The notes beneath the pieces were generated by a model. The model ran no database searches, was not told the DNA's origin, and worked only from the letters and a program-made list of their open reading frames with translations. Positions 30,147 through 41,562 of a stretch of DNA of 47,712 nucleotides are shown piece after piece. The position numbers were made by a program, and so were the translations under genes. The stretch lies in NCBI GenBank assembly GCA_001969505.1, contig LSSK01000182.1:1-47712 (forward strand). Direction: 5' to 3'. The first letter of the stretch is position 1; each line of letters begins with the position of its first letter. This DNA comes from Zancudomyces culisetae. Taxonomy: Eukaryota; Kickxellomycota; Harpellomycetes; Harpellales; Legeriomycetaceae.

Positions 30147-30252
30147 TTCTGTTTTTTCTCAAGGTATTTTTTTCGATATGTATTTAGATTTAAAAGAAAT
30201 CGACCAAAAATAGCTTACTCCCTTTTCTTTATTCCGCCCGCCTGTGCGTCTT

Positions 30253-30260
30253 TTTATATA
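30253..30260 (-). promoter_or_regulatory. TATA box of ARG8
   Basis: Minus strand TATATAAA, about 107 bases upstream of the ARG8 ATG, at a usual yeast distance. Confidence 0.5.
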
Positions 30261-30283
30261 TTTATTCCTATATTTTTGACTTG

Positions 30284-30290
30284 TGAGTCC
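30284..30290. promoter_or_regulatory. Gcn4-like site upstream of ARG8
   Basis: TGAGTCC matches six of seven positions of the Gcn4 site TGAGTCA, about 140 bases before the ATG of an arginine-synthesis gene. It is plausible by context; a single imperfect match is weak evidence. Confidence 0.3.
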
Positions 30291-31053
30291 AAAATAAACA
30301 GCCTTACTATTCAAAAAAAAAAAAGAATTTGCTTTTTTGGATTTAAGTGATATAGGGTTTTGAATTTTTTTTTTTCGACATAGGTGTTTTTGTTTACCAA
30401 ATGAGAATGCTGAGATGGGCAAATCAATAAGATAAAAAAATTAAAATCTAGATGGGTTTACAGATTAAGCGCAGAAAACCAAATTTAATTAGCACATTCA
30501 TGGGCTTCTATCAACAAAATAAAATTTTGTTACCACTTGTGACTAACCACTAGCTGGACTTTTTTGAATTTGGCATTAGTGCCCCCAGTGTGACCGACCA
30601 TACAGTCACCATTACACACTTATGAATTGGCACTATGGGGTAATCACTGGTTTAAATGCGTCATAAAGCCGTCATTATTGTATCAGGCTTGTTTACTTGT
30701 GCTGCTTTTGTTGTAGTTAGAAAATGCAATTAATCACATACAACCTGGTTATTACTACACTGATATATCATAAAAGACAGTAATATAGCTGTTGGTATGG
30801 TTTTAATTATTTCCTTTGCCGAGGCCGAACTACATATTTATTATGCATATTTGGCACTATTTCTCTTTTTTACTCCTTGTAACATACTAAAGACAATGTG
30901 AAAAAAATATATTTGAAGAGTTAATTTTTTTTTTAGAGGCTTATACACAAATCGTTAGCCTCATCATATTAAAAGGGAATAATAAAATAATGAAAATCCG
31001 AACAAGTATAAAGAACCAAAACAAAAACAATATTTAAAGTGAAACCTAAATCA

Positions 31054-32583
31054 TTAAAGCTTGCTCTGCAATTTTGAGTCTACAACATTTTGTTCTGACT
31101 TTTTGGCTCTATCCATTATAGTAGCCGCAAGCAATATAGTACCTGGTGCAAAAACAGCCACTTGCTTAGCATACGTAGATGTAGCCTGGCCGTTTGCGTA
31201 CCTTGCGGCAATCCCGTGGTAGATAATAGAGTTTCTGAATAGCCCAAATACCGAAGCATATTCAAAGCCTGACAGTGGATATGCCCTATTTGTAAGTTTG
31301 CAATATAGTTCAACGAGCTCCTGCTGGCTTTGGATTCCCTCATATCTAAAATCATTTATTTTGGTTATATAATTTTCTTCAGCCTCCTTAAGAATCACAT
31401 TCAGAGGTCTTTCGTCGACTTCTGCTGGTTTTGTGGAGTGTCTAAAGAGTTGCGTCATGTTTATCAGGTCTGCTCTAGGGTTTCCTATGGTACTCAACTC
31501 CCAATCCAAAATCCCAATAATTCTAGGCTCTGTCTTGTGAAACATCACATTGTCCATTTTGTAGTCGCCATGCACAATACACGCCTCATCAGGACAATAC
31601 GCATTTGCCAGGTAGTCTGAAACTTCGTAAAATCTGGGCATTGGCCCAACTGGGACTCCAGTTCTATGGTCTATCGATTTTGCCTGCATATCATGGACCT
31701 TGACTAGTGATTTGGCCTGCCGCTTATAATATCCTGAGTCCTTCCCATACTTTTCCAATCCGATTTTTTTGTAATCAACACTATGCAATTTTGCCAAAAC
31801 TCTGACCAACTCCGCCCAACTATTGAAATTATCCACAACCCACCTCACATCCATTAGCACATTTAAAATAGTATAAATTAATAGACAACATCGACTACTT
31901 ACTATTTTGCTCTTTCTTCGGCCGGAATGTTTCCAATTATTGGGTCTGTCAATACTCTACCTTCCAAAAACTCCATAACCTATTTCAAAGATTTAAATAT
32001 ATTGAGTACTCATACTTGTCGATGTGTTTGGTGGGATACATAAAGAGGTAATATATATTATACTGGAAACTTACATAAAATGGTGTTCCTATTACTGATG
32101 AATCCTCGCATAAAAGATATGTCCTTGGAACAGGTATGTCTGTATTCCTTCCTAGCGCAGTTAACACTTTGTACTCTCTCTCGACAGCATGTGCGGTTTT
32201 CGACATTAGTTGGCCATTTGGTTTTTTTCTCATTACCATTTTTTTTCCTCTACGTATTCGAATTTTTTCATTGTTATGGTGGAGAACGTTATAATTTTGC
32301 GCTATAATTTGCTATAAATGAACAAAGACATTTGAAGTTACCTGCTGTCTATCAGCAAAAACGTTGGGTTACTCTGGCCATGGGTGAACTTTTTAACTTC
32401 CAGTGGAGTACTTATCTCAATACCTTGAGCAAGTATGTATTCTTGAAGTTTACTCACGTCAAATTCCAGTTTTATACTATAATATTTTATACGTTTATCA
32501 AGTTTTTAGCGTTGATTATAAATATAGCGGGTATACTAATATCGCCAAATGTTGGACAGCATTTGTCAGCGGAATTACCTCAT
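31054..32583 (-). CDS. APH-family kinase, ACAD10/11-like, with C-terminal SKL
   Basis: A predicted small-molecule kinase of the aminoglycoside phosphotransferase/choline kinase fold. It is closest to the kinase domain fused to acyl-CoA dehydrogenase in ACAD10/ACAD11, where it phosphorylates 4-hydroxyacyl-CoA. Inferred exons are 32583-32579, 32476-32342, 32249-32075, 31979-31903 and 31819-31054, all GT-AG and in phase, giving 385 residues. Landmarks restored by splicing: [54 protein letters not shown]-type [26 protein letters not shown], and [15 protein letters not shown]. The catalytic loop HGDYKMDN starts at His214, and the metal-binding [12 protein letters not shown] has Asp236. The last three residues are SKL, a canonical PTS1, so the enzyme should be peroxisomal. 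There is no dehydrogenase domain. Exon 1 contributes only ATGAG, the least certain part. Confidence 0.87.
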
Positions 32584-35500
32584 TCTTGTTCTTTCAAAGT
32601 AATTTAAGTATACAGGCCTACAATGTGTCTATGGGTTTATTCCCAAGTTTCCGTGTTTTTTTGTTTAAGGATATACTTTCTTATAGCAACTCTCACTTAA
32701 GTTTATCAATTGACAAAAGAAAGGAAACTATCTCGAGCACTTGTTTTTGTACTAGAATCTTGAAACCAAATATCACGTTTACCTGATAAGTTCAGAACTC
32801 GGCGAACCTCAAACACAATTAAAATCATATGCGATCAATGCTCAACTGAAACGAAACCACTCAGGTTGTCCGAGTCTGAGCCAATTAATTTGCTTCACTT
32901 TTTAGGTAGTCGAAAAAAAAAACCACTAATTGCCCACCATAAAGGATTATTTGGCAAAAAAAAAAGAATTATTTGCCTTGCAACTCCAGGCATCACATTG
33001 TGGCCAATAATAAGCAAAACTAAGCACTTTAGGTGTAAGAGTATCAAGTAACATCACGAAACTTTAAAGAAGGGGCTGTTCAGTCACTGCATTTTCCCTG
33101 AAGCATTTTTGATCCTTTATCCAAGATGAAGGCAATAAAGTGCCGAAGTCTGTTGGAGAAACCAACTTTGGTAAGTTCATATAGAACACGCTGCATCAGT
33201 GTACTCAGTGTAGCTTGTTGAAAACTGGGCATACACGGGCTGTTATCATTTTATTAATTATGTCTACTTATTGAAGAATAGCAATCGGGTATAGTTAAAG
33301 GGGATTAGCTATGTTTGTGGAAAACCAAGTGTAAATATATCTATTTACAAACACGTTTTGCTTATCGGACAAAATTCTTTGCTAATGAGCTCTGTTCGGG
33401 ACATTGCACATTATCACATATTGCCTTGGTCAGCTGTATTTTGTAGGGGGGGAGGTGGGTGACTAGCTTTTGGTTCAGTTATTTGACTCATCAAGTAACA
33501 TTTGCTAGTGGCTGGATTACACCCATAATATCTCTAAATTTATAAAAAAAAGCAATACTTGCGGATTTGTTTCTATTTCAAATTAGATTACTAAAAGTGC
33601 TATCTATATAGTTTATGATATTAGACAATATCTTTCATTTAGTAATTGACAAGTGAACTTGCCTATAATGAGGACGCATGCACCTCTGTGCTATCTACTT
33701 CTGTATCTAACGCCTCGCTTTTGTATAGCATCTTTCTAGATACCAAATATCATTAACTTTATTAACAGTCAATAGTACTTTTTGACTGAAGGGCTAAACG
33801 ACGTTCGGTTTTCCAGAAGGAAATTATCAGTAACATGTTTATTTCTCAGCTAGACTACCAGATACAACAAGTACAGCACATTGTATAACCAACCCTGCTT
33901 CGTGTGATGTTTCGGCATAAATTTTTATCCTATACAATATCTCTGAAAAAAAGATAGCCATGTTATTTACATGGAGATAGTTACTCTATGCTTGGCTAAG
34001 AGATAATATTAATATTAACATAGAATCACGTCTGGGTAGTGGGTGCATGCGTGTCTTTTTTGTTCATTTTTACTGAAGTGTGTTATTTTTGGTATTTTCT
34101 AAAGTAATGGAACCCAAAAGATTACATACCGTTTTGAAAATCACAAGTATGTTTTCTTGCAGTGTTTCAGCCATAGTAACGCCTTTATTTTTAAAACAAG
34201 CAACCACTTTTGCGGTAATTAACCAACCCTGCCACCTTGCTCGCCCTTTTTATAGAAAAGGAGAGGAACTACGTGAAGACTTGTTGGAAAGTACTCACTA
34301 CCATCAACTGTTATGTGTGGATACAAAAGATCCATTATCCACTGGCGTCATCCTGTGGGAGAGACAAACCTGATTCTAACTTTTATATTGTTGTCAATGT
34401 TAATGGTTGATTTGTAATCTTTTTGCGATGTTGAAATTTAAGTGTTCTTTTTAATGGTGGTAATGTTTTGTACACACTTTCTCCCAAAAACTGACGTTTT
34501 CTCGGGAGGAAAAAAAGCCGAAACCTTCATCACCCTCCTATCACTTGGGGACTCTATCTTGAAAAGTTGAAACGAATGAACTAAAGAGCAAAGAGGCAAA
34601 AACGCAGAACAAACCAATTTTTTTTTCAAGGTCAGCAATTGTTACACAATTAGCTTGAAAACAAATGGCAAACCGAAAATCAGTTTATTTTGACAATAGC
34701 TGTGGTTTATATTGTTTTTGGTGTTCAACTAATAGCCTATGTGCAAATAACGTAGGAAACAAACATATAAAAAAAATGGTTTGCGTGTTACAGCATTTTA
34801 TCAAAAAAATACGCGGGAGAACGGAGATGTGAATGTTGGTCGCAAAGTTTCTCGTGTAAAGGAGAGAGACATGGATTAAAACTGGATGGATTTTTCGTTA
34901 CACTAATCCTCCTCACTATATCAGCTTTCCCCAAACCTAATAAGGGGATGGTAGTAAAACGGTAATTAGGTATGTACTATCACTTTATTTCATTGACTTT
35001 TGGGGAGAAGCGGTGGTCGTGACTTTTACAATAGATTCTTTTGCATCTTTAGTAGAAAAAAATAAACCTGTTCTCAATTTGGTAAATGGACAGATACCTC
35101 CAACTAGCAAAATCCACTCGCTAAGTTTGTAAACACCAAATATGCTCATAGAAGCTGTGCAGCTGATTAAAACCTTCACAAAATAAACCTGCTGACTAAA
35201 TTACCAAATACTAAGGTAGATTCGAAGGTTTTTGCGTTGTAGGTGACTGCGAAAACTATGCTGGCTCCATTTATATTTGGTTGGTGTCGAGTTGGTGTAT
35301 TTTTTGGTAAAAAAAAAGGCATTTTTTGTTGCTATAAAAAGCGCAAGCTTGGTGCACAAATTTGTGAGCTGTGCAGGAATTATTTTCATGCTGCTCTTGT
35401 TTCATTCAAACAGAGAAAGAGCTGCGTTTTTGCCATTAGCGCTAAAGTGCCTATCCTCCTTTTGGTGGCACCCAAGGGGCTAATCGGTGTTAACAAGACT

Positions 35501-36764
35501 CAACTTAAATTACTCGGACACCAGTGTTTATGATTCTTGCATAATACATATTCGGCTAATAAACAATCTAGACAGTTATTAATAAATTCAATACAGGCGA
35601 GAAGTCTAGGTCCTCGCGCTTCAAAAAAAAATTTTCTTTCTAAAAAGCGGGTACATTTTACAGGATATGGAAAATGATGGGTTTATTTTTCACTTCAAAA
35701 TTTGTTGATATCCATTTATATCTGCGATATTTATTTGGAGGAGTTTAATATTTTAAATAAGCCTCCATTTGCAATAAACCACATAGAATACGAAAATTTG
35801 TCAAGAAAAATAAAGAAAAACTGTCAAAGGGTTGGATTTCCCAAAAGAAAAAAGGAAAAACGCTAATTTTTTTTTGGGTAATTGGGCACACACCCGAGAC
35901 TCAAAATTAAACAGATATTGTATACATAATAAATAACCCGCTTTTTTTTTCGTTATGTTTTTCAAAAATAACTTGGTTAGATAATATCATAAGATTGTTT
36001 AAGGAGGGATTAGCAAATTGTAATATTTACATTGTAGTAATGTTAATCCTTTTTAATCAATAAAGGTCAATACTAGGAATTCATTATAGCTGTCATAAAT
36101 CAGCAGTAACAAGGTAGCGAAATTAGTGTATTCTCCAGGCAATACATTTTGAGATTTAGGATATTCTGAATTGCTCGTAGGAATATTTGAATTACAACCG
36201 AAAAAAAGAAAAATTCAAAATTCGATTCTCAATATCGAACTTTACGCAAGAAAACAGGTGTTTCAGTGAAACAAGACAAAACCAGCAAATTCTTTTGAAA
36301 AAAGCCGCCATAGCCATCATCACAGCTAAACGACCTGAGAAGCGTTTTAAACATTAGCGAAAAACAAAAAGAAATACCTTCAAAAAGGATACATATAATA
36401 AATAGATAATAACGCAGTTTGGAAGAGAAATTTGTATCAATTTCTTATTGCAGCGTAGAACGATGAGAATTTAATATTTATTTCAACGAGTTTGATGTGG
36501 TTAAAATTTAGCATAGAATAACTCGCGGATGAAATTTAAAGAAATAATATAATATACTCATTCAGAACGAACGAAAATACGCCTATTTTAAAGTCTATAT
36601 ATTAAGACAGTTCAAGGATACGCTGTCATTTATGACAATAAAAAATATCAATCAAACTTGGGCGAAAAATAACAGAACCAGGTGTATGAAAAACGAAATA
36701 ACAAATAGAAGGACATTTGAAATAAACGATATAGAAAAACAACAAGGTTAAAAATATAATAACA
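32584..36764. other. 4.2 kb gene-poor region upstream of the casein kinase
   Basis: No convincing gene is seen between the divergent starts of the APH kinase and the YCK kinase. Frames stay below 100 codons and show no family patterns. A possible tiny exon (ATG at 33125, 15 codons, then GTAAGT) has no matching downstream coding exon. The last 700 bases before the kinase are very A-rich, suggesting a long 5' leader. A G-rich block lies at 33446-33459. It may hold an extended promoter, non-coding RNA or an origin; nothing visible decides. Confidence 0.55.
33446..33459 (+). repeat. G-rich block in the gene desert
   Basis: GGGGGGGAGGTGGG, isolated in AT-rich DNA. Splitting the first run gives enough guanine blocks for a weak quadruplex pattern. 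Confidence 0.75.
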
Positions 36765-38153
36765 ATGATTCAAGGAAGTACAAATGTGGTAGGCGTTCAC
36801 TATAAAGTCGGGAAGAAAATAGGGGAGGGTAGTTTTGGGGTGATTTATGAAGGAGTTGATTTAATTAAAAACAAGCAAATAGCAATAAAATTTGAGTCTA
36901 GAAAAAGCGACGCACCCCAACTCAGAGATGAATATCGAAGTTATAATATATTAAGCAAATGCGATGGAATTCCTCGTGCATATTATTTTGGGCAGGAAGG
37001 GCAATATAATGTGATGGTGATAGACCTATTAGGACCAAGTCTTGAGGATATGTTTGATAGTTGTCGTCGCAGATTTAGTGTTAAAACAACAGCATATTTA
37101 TGTAAACAAATGATTACTAGAATCCAGGAAGTTCATGAAAAGAATTTGATATATCGTGATGTGAAACCAGACAACTTTCTCTTGGGAAGACCAAATACAC
37201 CAGATGCTAACAAAGTGTTTATGGTAGACTTTGGAATGGCCAAATATTATAGAGACCCCAAAACACACCAACATATTCCATATAGAGAGCGAAAAAGCTT
37301 GAGCGGCACTGCAAGATACATGAGCATCAACACTCATCTCGGCCGGGAGCAGTCACGACGCGACGATTTAGAATCTATAGGGCATGTGGTTATGTATTTT
37401 CTGCGGGGTTCGCTTCCATGGCAGGGACTAAAGGCAGCGACGAACAAGCTCAAATACGAAAAAATTGGAGAAACAAAGCAGCACACAGGCTTAAACGAGC
37501 TTTGCGGAAATTTCCCCAAAGAGTTTGCTAAATTCCTCGACTCTGTGCGCAAGCTATCTTTTGAAGCTACACCGGATTATGACGAGTATAGGAGATTAAT
37601 GGATGTGGTCATAGCGAATTGTGGTGAGCCTGATGATGGTGTCTTTGATTGGATGCTTTCAAAGACCGCACTTTCTTCTGAAAGCAGATCTCATCAACAA
37701 AACCTTGCCAAGGCCAACCTTAATCTGTCTGCTGCTGCTCTCAACAGTAGCTATAACCAGTTCCAAGCTTCAAACCAAGCGCTCCGCAGCTTTGATCCTC
37801 AAATGTCACGCGTGCACACTCCTCACTTGATGAGCTCTGCATCGCCCATCAATATGACTAGCTCCTCTGTTGACCCAAAGTCCACAGAAAACATTCTCAA
37901 CTCCTCCAACGCAAGACTTTCCAAGCCTAGTGCCGGGGCAACAGGCTCTCCGGTTCCCATTTCTTCTGCAGCTTTAAATACCAGTACTGTCATTAACTCC
38001 AGCGCACCTGCTCTAAATGCCAAAAAAAATGAACAGAATCGATCCGAGCCCGTTTACCAAGACGAAGATGAAGACGGCAATGGTGGAAGACGTGCCGCTA
38101 AAAGGGGCTTTTTTGCCAAGCTGTTTTCGTGCTCATGTTTTTCTTCGACGTGA
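36765..38153 (+). CDS. Casein kinase 1, YCK (membrane-bound) type
   Basis: A Ser/Thr kinase of the CK1 family, 462 residues, resembling Yck1/Yck2, which act at the plasma membrane in glucose sensing, endocytosis and morphogenesis. The catalytic domain spans about residues 12-300, with IGEGSFGVIYEG, the ATP-binding lysine in IAIKFE (Lys42), IYRDVKPDN (Asp132), VDFGMAK and the CK1 signature SLSGTARYMSINTHLGREQS. The linker is rich in Ser, Ala, Asn and Gln. The C-terminus is FFAKLFSCSCFSST, with cysteines suited to palmitoylation as in the CC end of Yck proteins, although the cysteines are not adjacent or terminal. The N-terminal extension typical of Yck2 is missing. The CTG at 37401-37403 encodes the invariant Leu of YFLRGSLPWQG, which supports the standard genetic code. 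The gene is intronless, with a 4.2 kb empty upstream region. Confidence 0.94.
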   Translation: MIQGSTNVVGVHYKVGKKIGEGSFGVIYEGVDLIKNKQIAIKFESRKSDAPQLRDEYRSYNILSKCDGIPRAYYFGQEGQYNVMVIDLLGPSLEDMFDSCRRRFSVKTTAYLCKQMITRIQEVHEKNLIYRDVKPDNFLLGRPNTPDANKVFMVDFGMAKYYRDPKTHQHIPYRERKSLSGTARYMSINTHLGREQSRRDDLESIGHVVMYFLRGSLPWQGLKAATNKLKYEKIGETKQHTGLNELCGNFPKEFAKFLDSVRKLSFEATPDYDEYRRLMDVVIANCGEPDDGVFDWMLSKTALSSESRSHQQNLAKANLNLSAAALNSSYNQFQASNQALRSFDPQMSRVHTPHLMSSASPINMTSSSVDPKSTENILNSSNARLSKPSAGATGSPVPISSAALNTSTVINSSAPALNAKKNEQNRSEPVYQDEDEDGNGGRRAAKRGFFAKLFSCSCFSST

Positions 38154-38415
38154 CACACAGCTTACTGTTTTTTTCTTTTTTTTTACTCGTTATGCCACCA
38201 TATATACATACATAAATATGCTCATGTATACTCCCTATTTTATTCTGTTTTCAATCATTTCTCATTTTAATTGGCTTAATTTATTTTAATTTTTTTCATA
38301 AAAAAAAAATCAAAGGCAGAAATAAAAACAACAACAGTATCAATAACATTGCTGATTTTGAGTAAACCTTAACGTTTTGTTCAATTTGTCATTGGTCTGG
38401 CAGAAGAGTAAAGCA

Positions 38416-40867
38416 ATGCCTGCAGGAGCAATAAACAAAGGAAAGTTAAAACAACTTCGATTGCATTCTTGCTACGCTTCGGTTTCACCGGGAAAGCCTA
38501 CCAAAAGGTCCTCAACTGATCTCGATTTAGAGTTTGAGAAAATAAAGGAAAAACATGTAAAGTCCCCAATAGGAAATGACAGTATAGGAATAATGGAGCA
38601 TAATGTAGGTGCAAACCGGAAAAGAAGCTTTTCAAATAGTAGGCCGATCAGCAGTACTACGGGAGATCTGCTTGGTTATTTTAGCCCAAACAGGTCAAAC
38701 AAGATCAAAAAAACAAGAAACAGCAACAAAGATGATACCGATGTATTCCCAAAGACACAAGACGATCAAGAAATCAAAAACACTGACACACCAATATCTG
38801 TTCCCTGTGTGACCTTAGATAGCGATGTCAATAGAAAAGCCTGTAATATATTTTTATCCCCAAACCTGGATACCGCCCGAATAGAATGTAGTTTAGAACA
38901 TGAGAAAAATGAATTCAATGTTAAAGATAAATGTGGTGCCAGTGATGTTGCCACCAATATTTCAGCTCTAAGCCACATAAAAATTATGACAAACGATTAC
39001 CATACCAACATATTTGATCTTCTCAAAATGAAGAAAACAACTCCAAACTTTTTTTATAAAAGTAAGTTGACTAATTAAAGATATTGTGTACATTTGCTCA
39101 GATAAGTATTAATATTTAAAGTGGCTCTTTCATAGAAATAGGATATAAAGTAAATTATCTGGATAGAATTGTCAGCAAGCCCCAAAGAATGTATAAACTC
39201 AAAGATATATATGCTCAGACAACGAGAAGTGCAATCCCATACTCTTGTAAGTATAGTAAAGGCACTTCTGCAGGATTAGGGAAATATGCACTGGGAGACG
39301 ACCTAGGAAAAATAACAGTAATAGATACATTTTACGATGGTAGACAACGGGGGTTACAGCCGCGACCACATGATCAACGGCAGCGGAGAGAAGTCGGCTA
39401 CACATCTGGCGGACTGGCTAACGGCGAGGAGGTCGAGGGATCGCAAATTAAAGTTTCAAGCAACTTTTCGGCACACAGCAATTCCATATTTGATCTATTA
39501 TGGACTCAGGACGACACGCAACTGTTAACTTGCTCGGCAGATGAAACAATATTGCTATACGACATTGAAACTAGTCAACCCCTCTCTATTTTTTTGGGAC
39601 ATTCATCCTCGATAAGGAGGCTTGCAGATCACCCCTACGAGCCTGATATTTTTGCTAGTGGATGTCGTGACGGTTGTATAAAACTCTGGGATATGAGATG
39701 CAATGCAAAACTTGTCAAAGTCAACGACAGCGATCATCTCGACATCCTGGAGTACACCAAGCCGATTCAAAATATATATGCAGCCCATGTTCTATCTACA
39801 CTTCTCAGCTCTGACATACACAGCAGTCCCGACAGCAGCTATTTCAAAACAGCTAGGAGTAGTGTGTTTTCAGCAGGAACCACTTCACCAAGCCGTCGTT
39901 ATACCAGAAAACCCTCTTCCAGACTCGGAAGAAAAGCTATGGAGTCTTTATTGCAAAACTCGCCATCTATAACAGGATTAAAGTTTTTAAATAATGGAAC
40001 TACACTATGTTCCGCTGGTTCTGCGGATGGGACTCTTAACTTTTGGGATATTAGAAAGTATTCCGGGTTGATTATGACAACACTACCTGGCCCTAATTTC
40101 TCTTCTGGAGCTAACTATAACTCGAACAGTTGTACCAGGTCCCTAATTGGCTACACGTCCTTTTTTCCTGGAATGCGATCACGCGGTATTTCTTCGGTAG
40201 CTCTATCGAACTACAATCCGAGCGTGATCTATGCCTGTAGCCGCGACAATAGGTAAATGCAGTTTCTTTCTACTACCTCTTTATTTTTATGTCCGTATAT
40301 GTATTTTTACAGACTTGGCAACCATACATGCCTTATTCACTTGTAATACTCAAACACTTTGTTTTTTTTTTCTACAGAATCTACGGCTATGATATAAATA
40401 CACTTGGCCCACCAATCACCTGTCTAGAATCCCCCGAGTTTAAGTGCAACAGCTTGTTTGTTGGGATGTCCATAGACAAAGAATCGAGATATTTGGCATC
40501 TGGATCAAGCAACGGATATACCCACCTGTGGGACCTAAAGGAAATAGAAAGAAAGAGGAATAATCTCAAAAAATCACACACCAGTAATACGACTGGCCAA
40601 TCTACTTTATCGAACTTTGAAGGCGATTCGTGCTTAAAAGTTGCCAGTGCAGACGCATATCTATTGCCAAACACTGTTGATAGCTCTACTTCTCAGACCT
40701 ATGAGACTAGTGCTGTAGACTGGTGCCCTTGGGATGTTAATAATGATATTATTAACCAGCTTATTGTGTGCTGCGATGACTCCACTGTTAGAATATGGGA
40801 AACTGTACCTGCAAATAATACTATTGACTCTAGATTAATTAATTATGGTACATTGTATAGAATTTAA
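38416..40867 (+). CDS. CDT2: CDT2-like WD40 adaptor of CUL4-DDB1 ubiquitin ligase
   Basis: Cdt2 brings PCNA-bound substrates such as Cdt1 and Spd1 to the Cul4-Ddb1 ubiquitin ligase during S phase. Inferred exons are 38416-39061, 39136-40252 and 40378-40867 (introns GTAAGT..CATAG and GTAAAT..CTACAG), giving 750 residues. The WD40 region starts near residue 240 with SAIPYSCKYSKG and includes NSIFDLLWTQDDTQLLTCSA. It also has two WDxR motifs used for Ddb1 binding, in CIKLWDMRC and LNFWDIRKY. Intron 2 restores SRDNRIYGYDIN, and exon 3 carries YLASGSSNGYTHLWDL and STVRIWE. The N-terminal 215 residues are polar and basic, with a PIP-box-like TTGDLLGYF at 81-89. The N-terminal exon could belong to a separate gene, but the splice is in phase and strong. 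S. cerevisiae lacks Cdt2; fission yeast has it. Confidence 0.82.
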
Positions 40868-41562
40868 TCTTTCAGTTTGGCTCATTAAATTTGTTTACTC
40901 TCCACATACTATCCCTGCTTTTTCCCACGAAAATTGAAACATCCTCTAACTTATATACACAGTGAATATTTTTGTGTTTGTTCTGCATTAATTTGATATG
41001 CTTTATGAATAATCTTCTCAGAATTGTGGGAAACCTCTTTAAATTAAAGCCAGATGCGGGTAAGGGGGTATATTAAACCAATATAGATGTGTATATAAAA
41101 ATAACAAGCGCAAAGAAAAGCTGGTTGTATTAATTTTATTTGTTATGTCCATCTTTAACGCATCTACGTTCAAGCTTTATATGCGAAATATTATTATCCT
41201 GGTTATGTTTATTTTTTTATTATTTGTAGTTAGTTTACTGTTGCCAAATTCATAGACATTTGAGCAAAAAAAAAAAAGATATATAAAAATGCGGTATGCG
41301 GTATGCGATACTTGCTCCCGTATATACCACTTTGAAGGCTAGAAGAGTATGTATTTTTTTTTTCAGAAACGAGGAGATTTAAATACAAAAGATACTTGGA
41401 TACACTTGCATCATTTGGCACATATTCATCAACACCATACCAACACTTTATCATTACTTTTTGCCAAAACATATATAAATACTCGCACATAAAGTCAGCA
41501 TAATCATTTTATCGAGCTTAATAATTCTACAAGTGTATGAGTGTAATTTTTTCTTCTGAATT
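40868..41562. other. Intergenic region
   Basis: 695 bases between CDT2 and the VAC7-like gene, both on the plus strand. Long T and A runs occur at 41210-41280. A short tandem GCGGTATGCGGTATGCG lies near 41291. No gene was recognised. Confidence 0.5.

Larger units (their letters stand above)
30147..31053. promoter_or_regulatory. ARG8 promoter and 3' flank of the APH kinase
   Basis: 907 bases between two minus-strand genes. Besides the TATA and Gcn4-like sites it contains crossing short inverted repeats at 30572-30650: AGTGCC/GGCACT and CCAGTG/CACTGG. No open frame with a family pattern is present. Confidence 0.5.

Noticed and set aside
33125-33172. Tiny exon ATG plus 15 codons followed by GTAAGT
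   Set aside because: No in-phase downstream exon with coding character was found on the plus strand before the casein kinase.
36765-38153. CUG-Ser or CUG-Ala genetic code
   Set aside because: CTG falls at invariant Leu positions in the casein kinase (FLRG) and in the PRE3 propeptide, so standard decoding fits.
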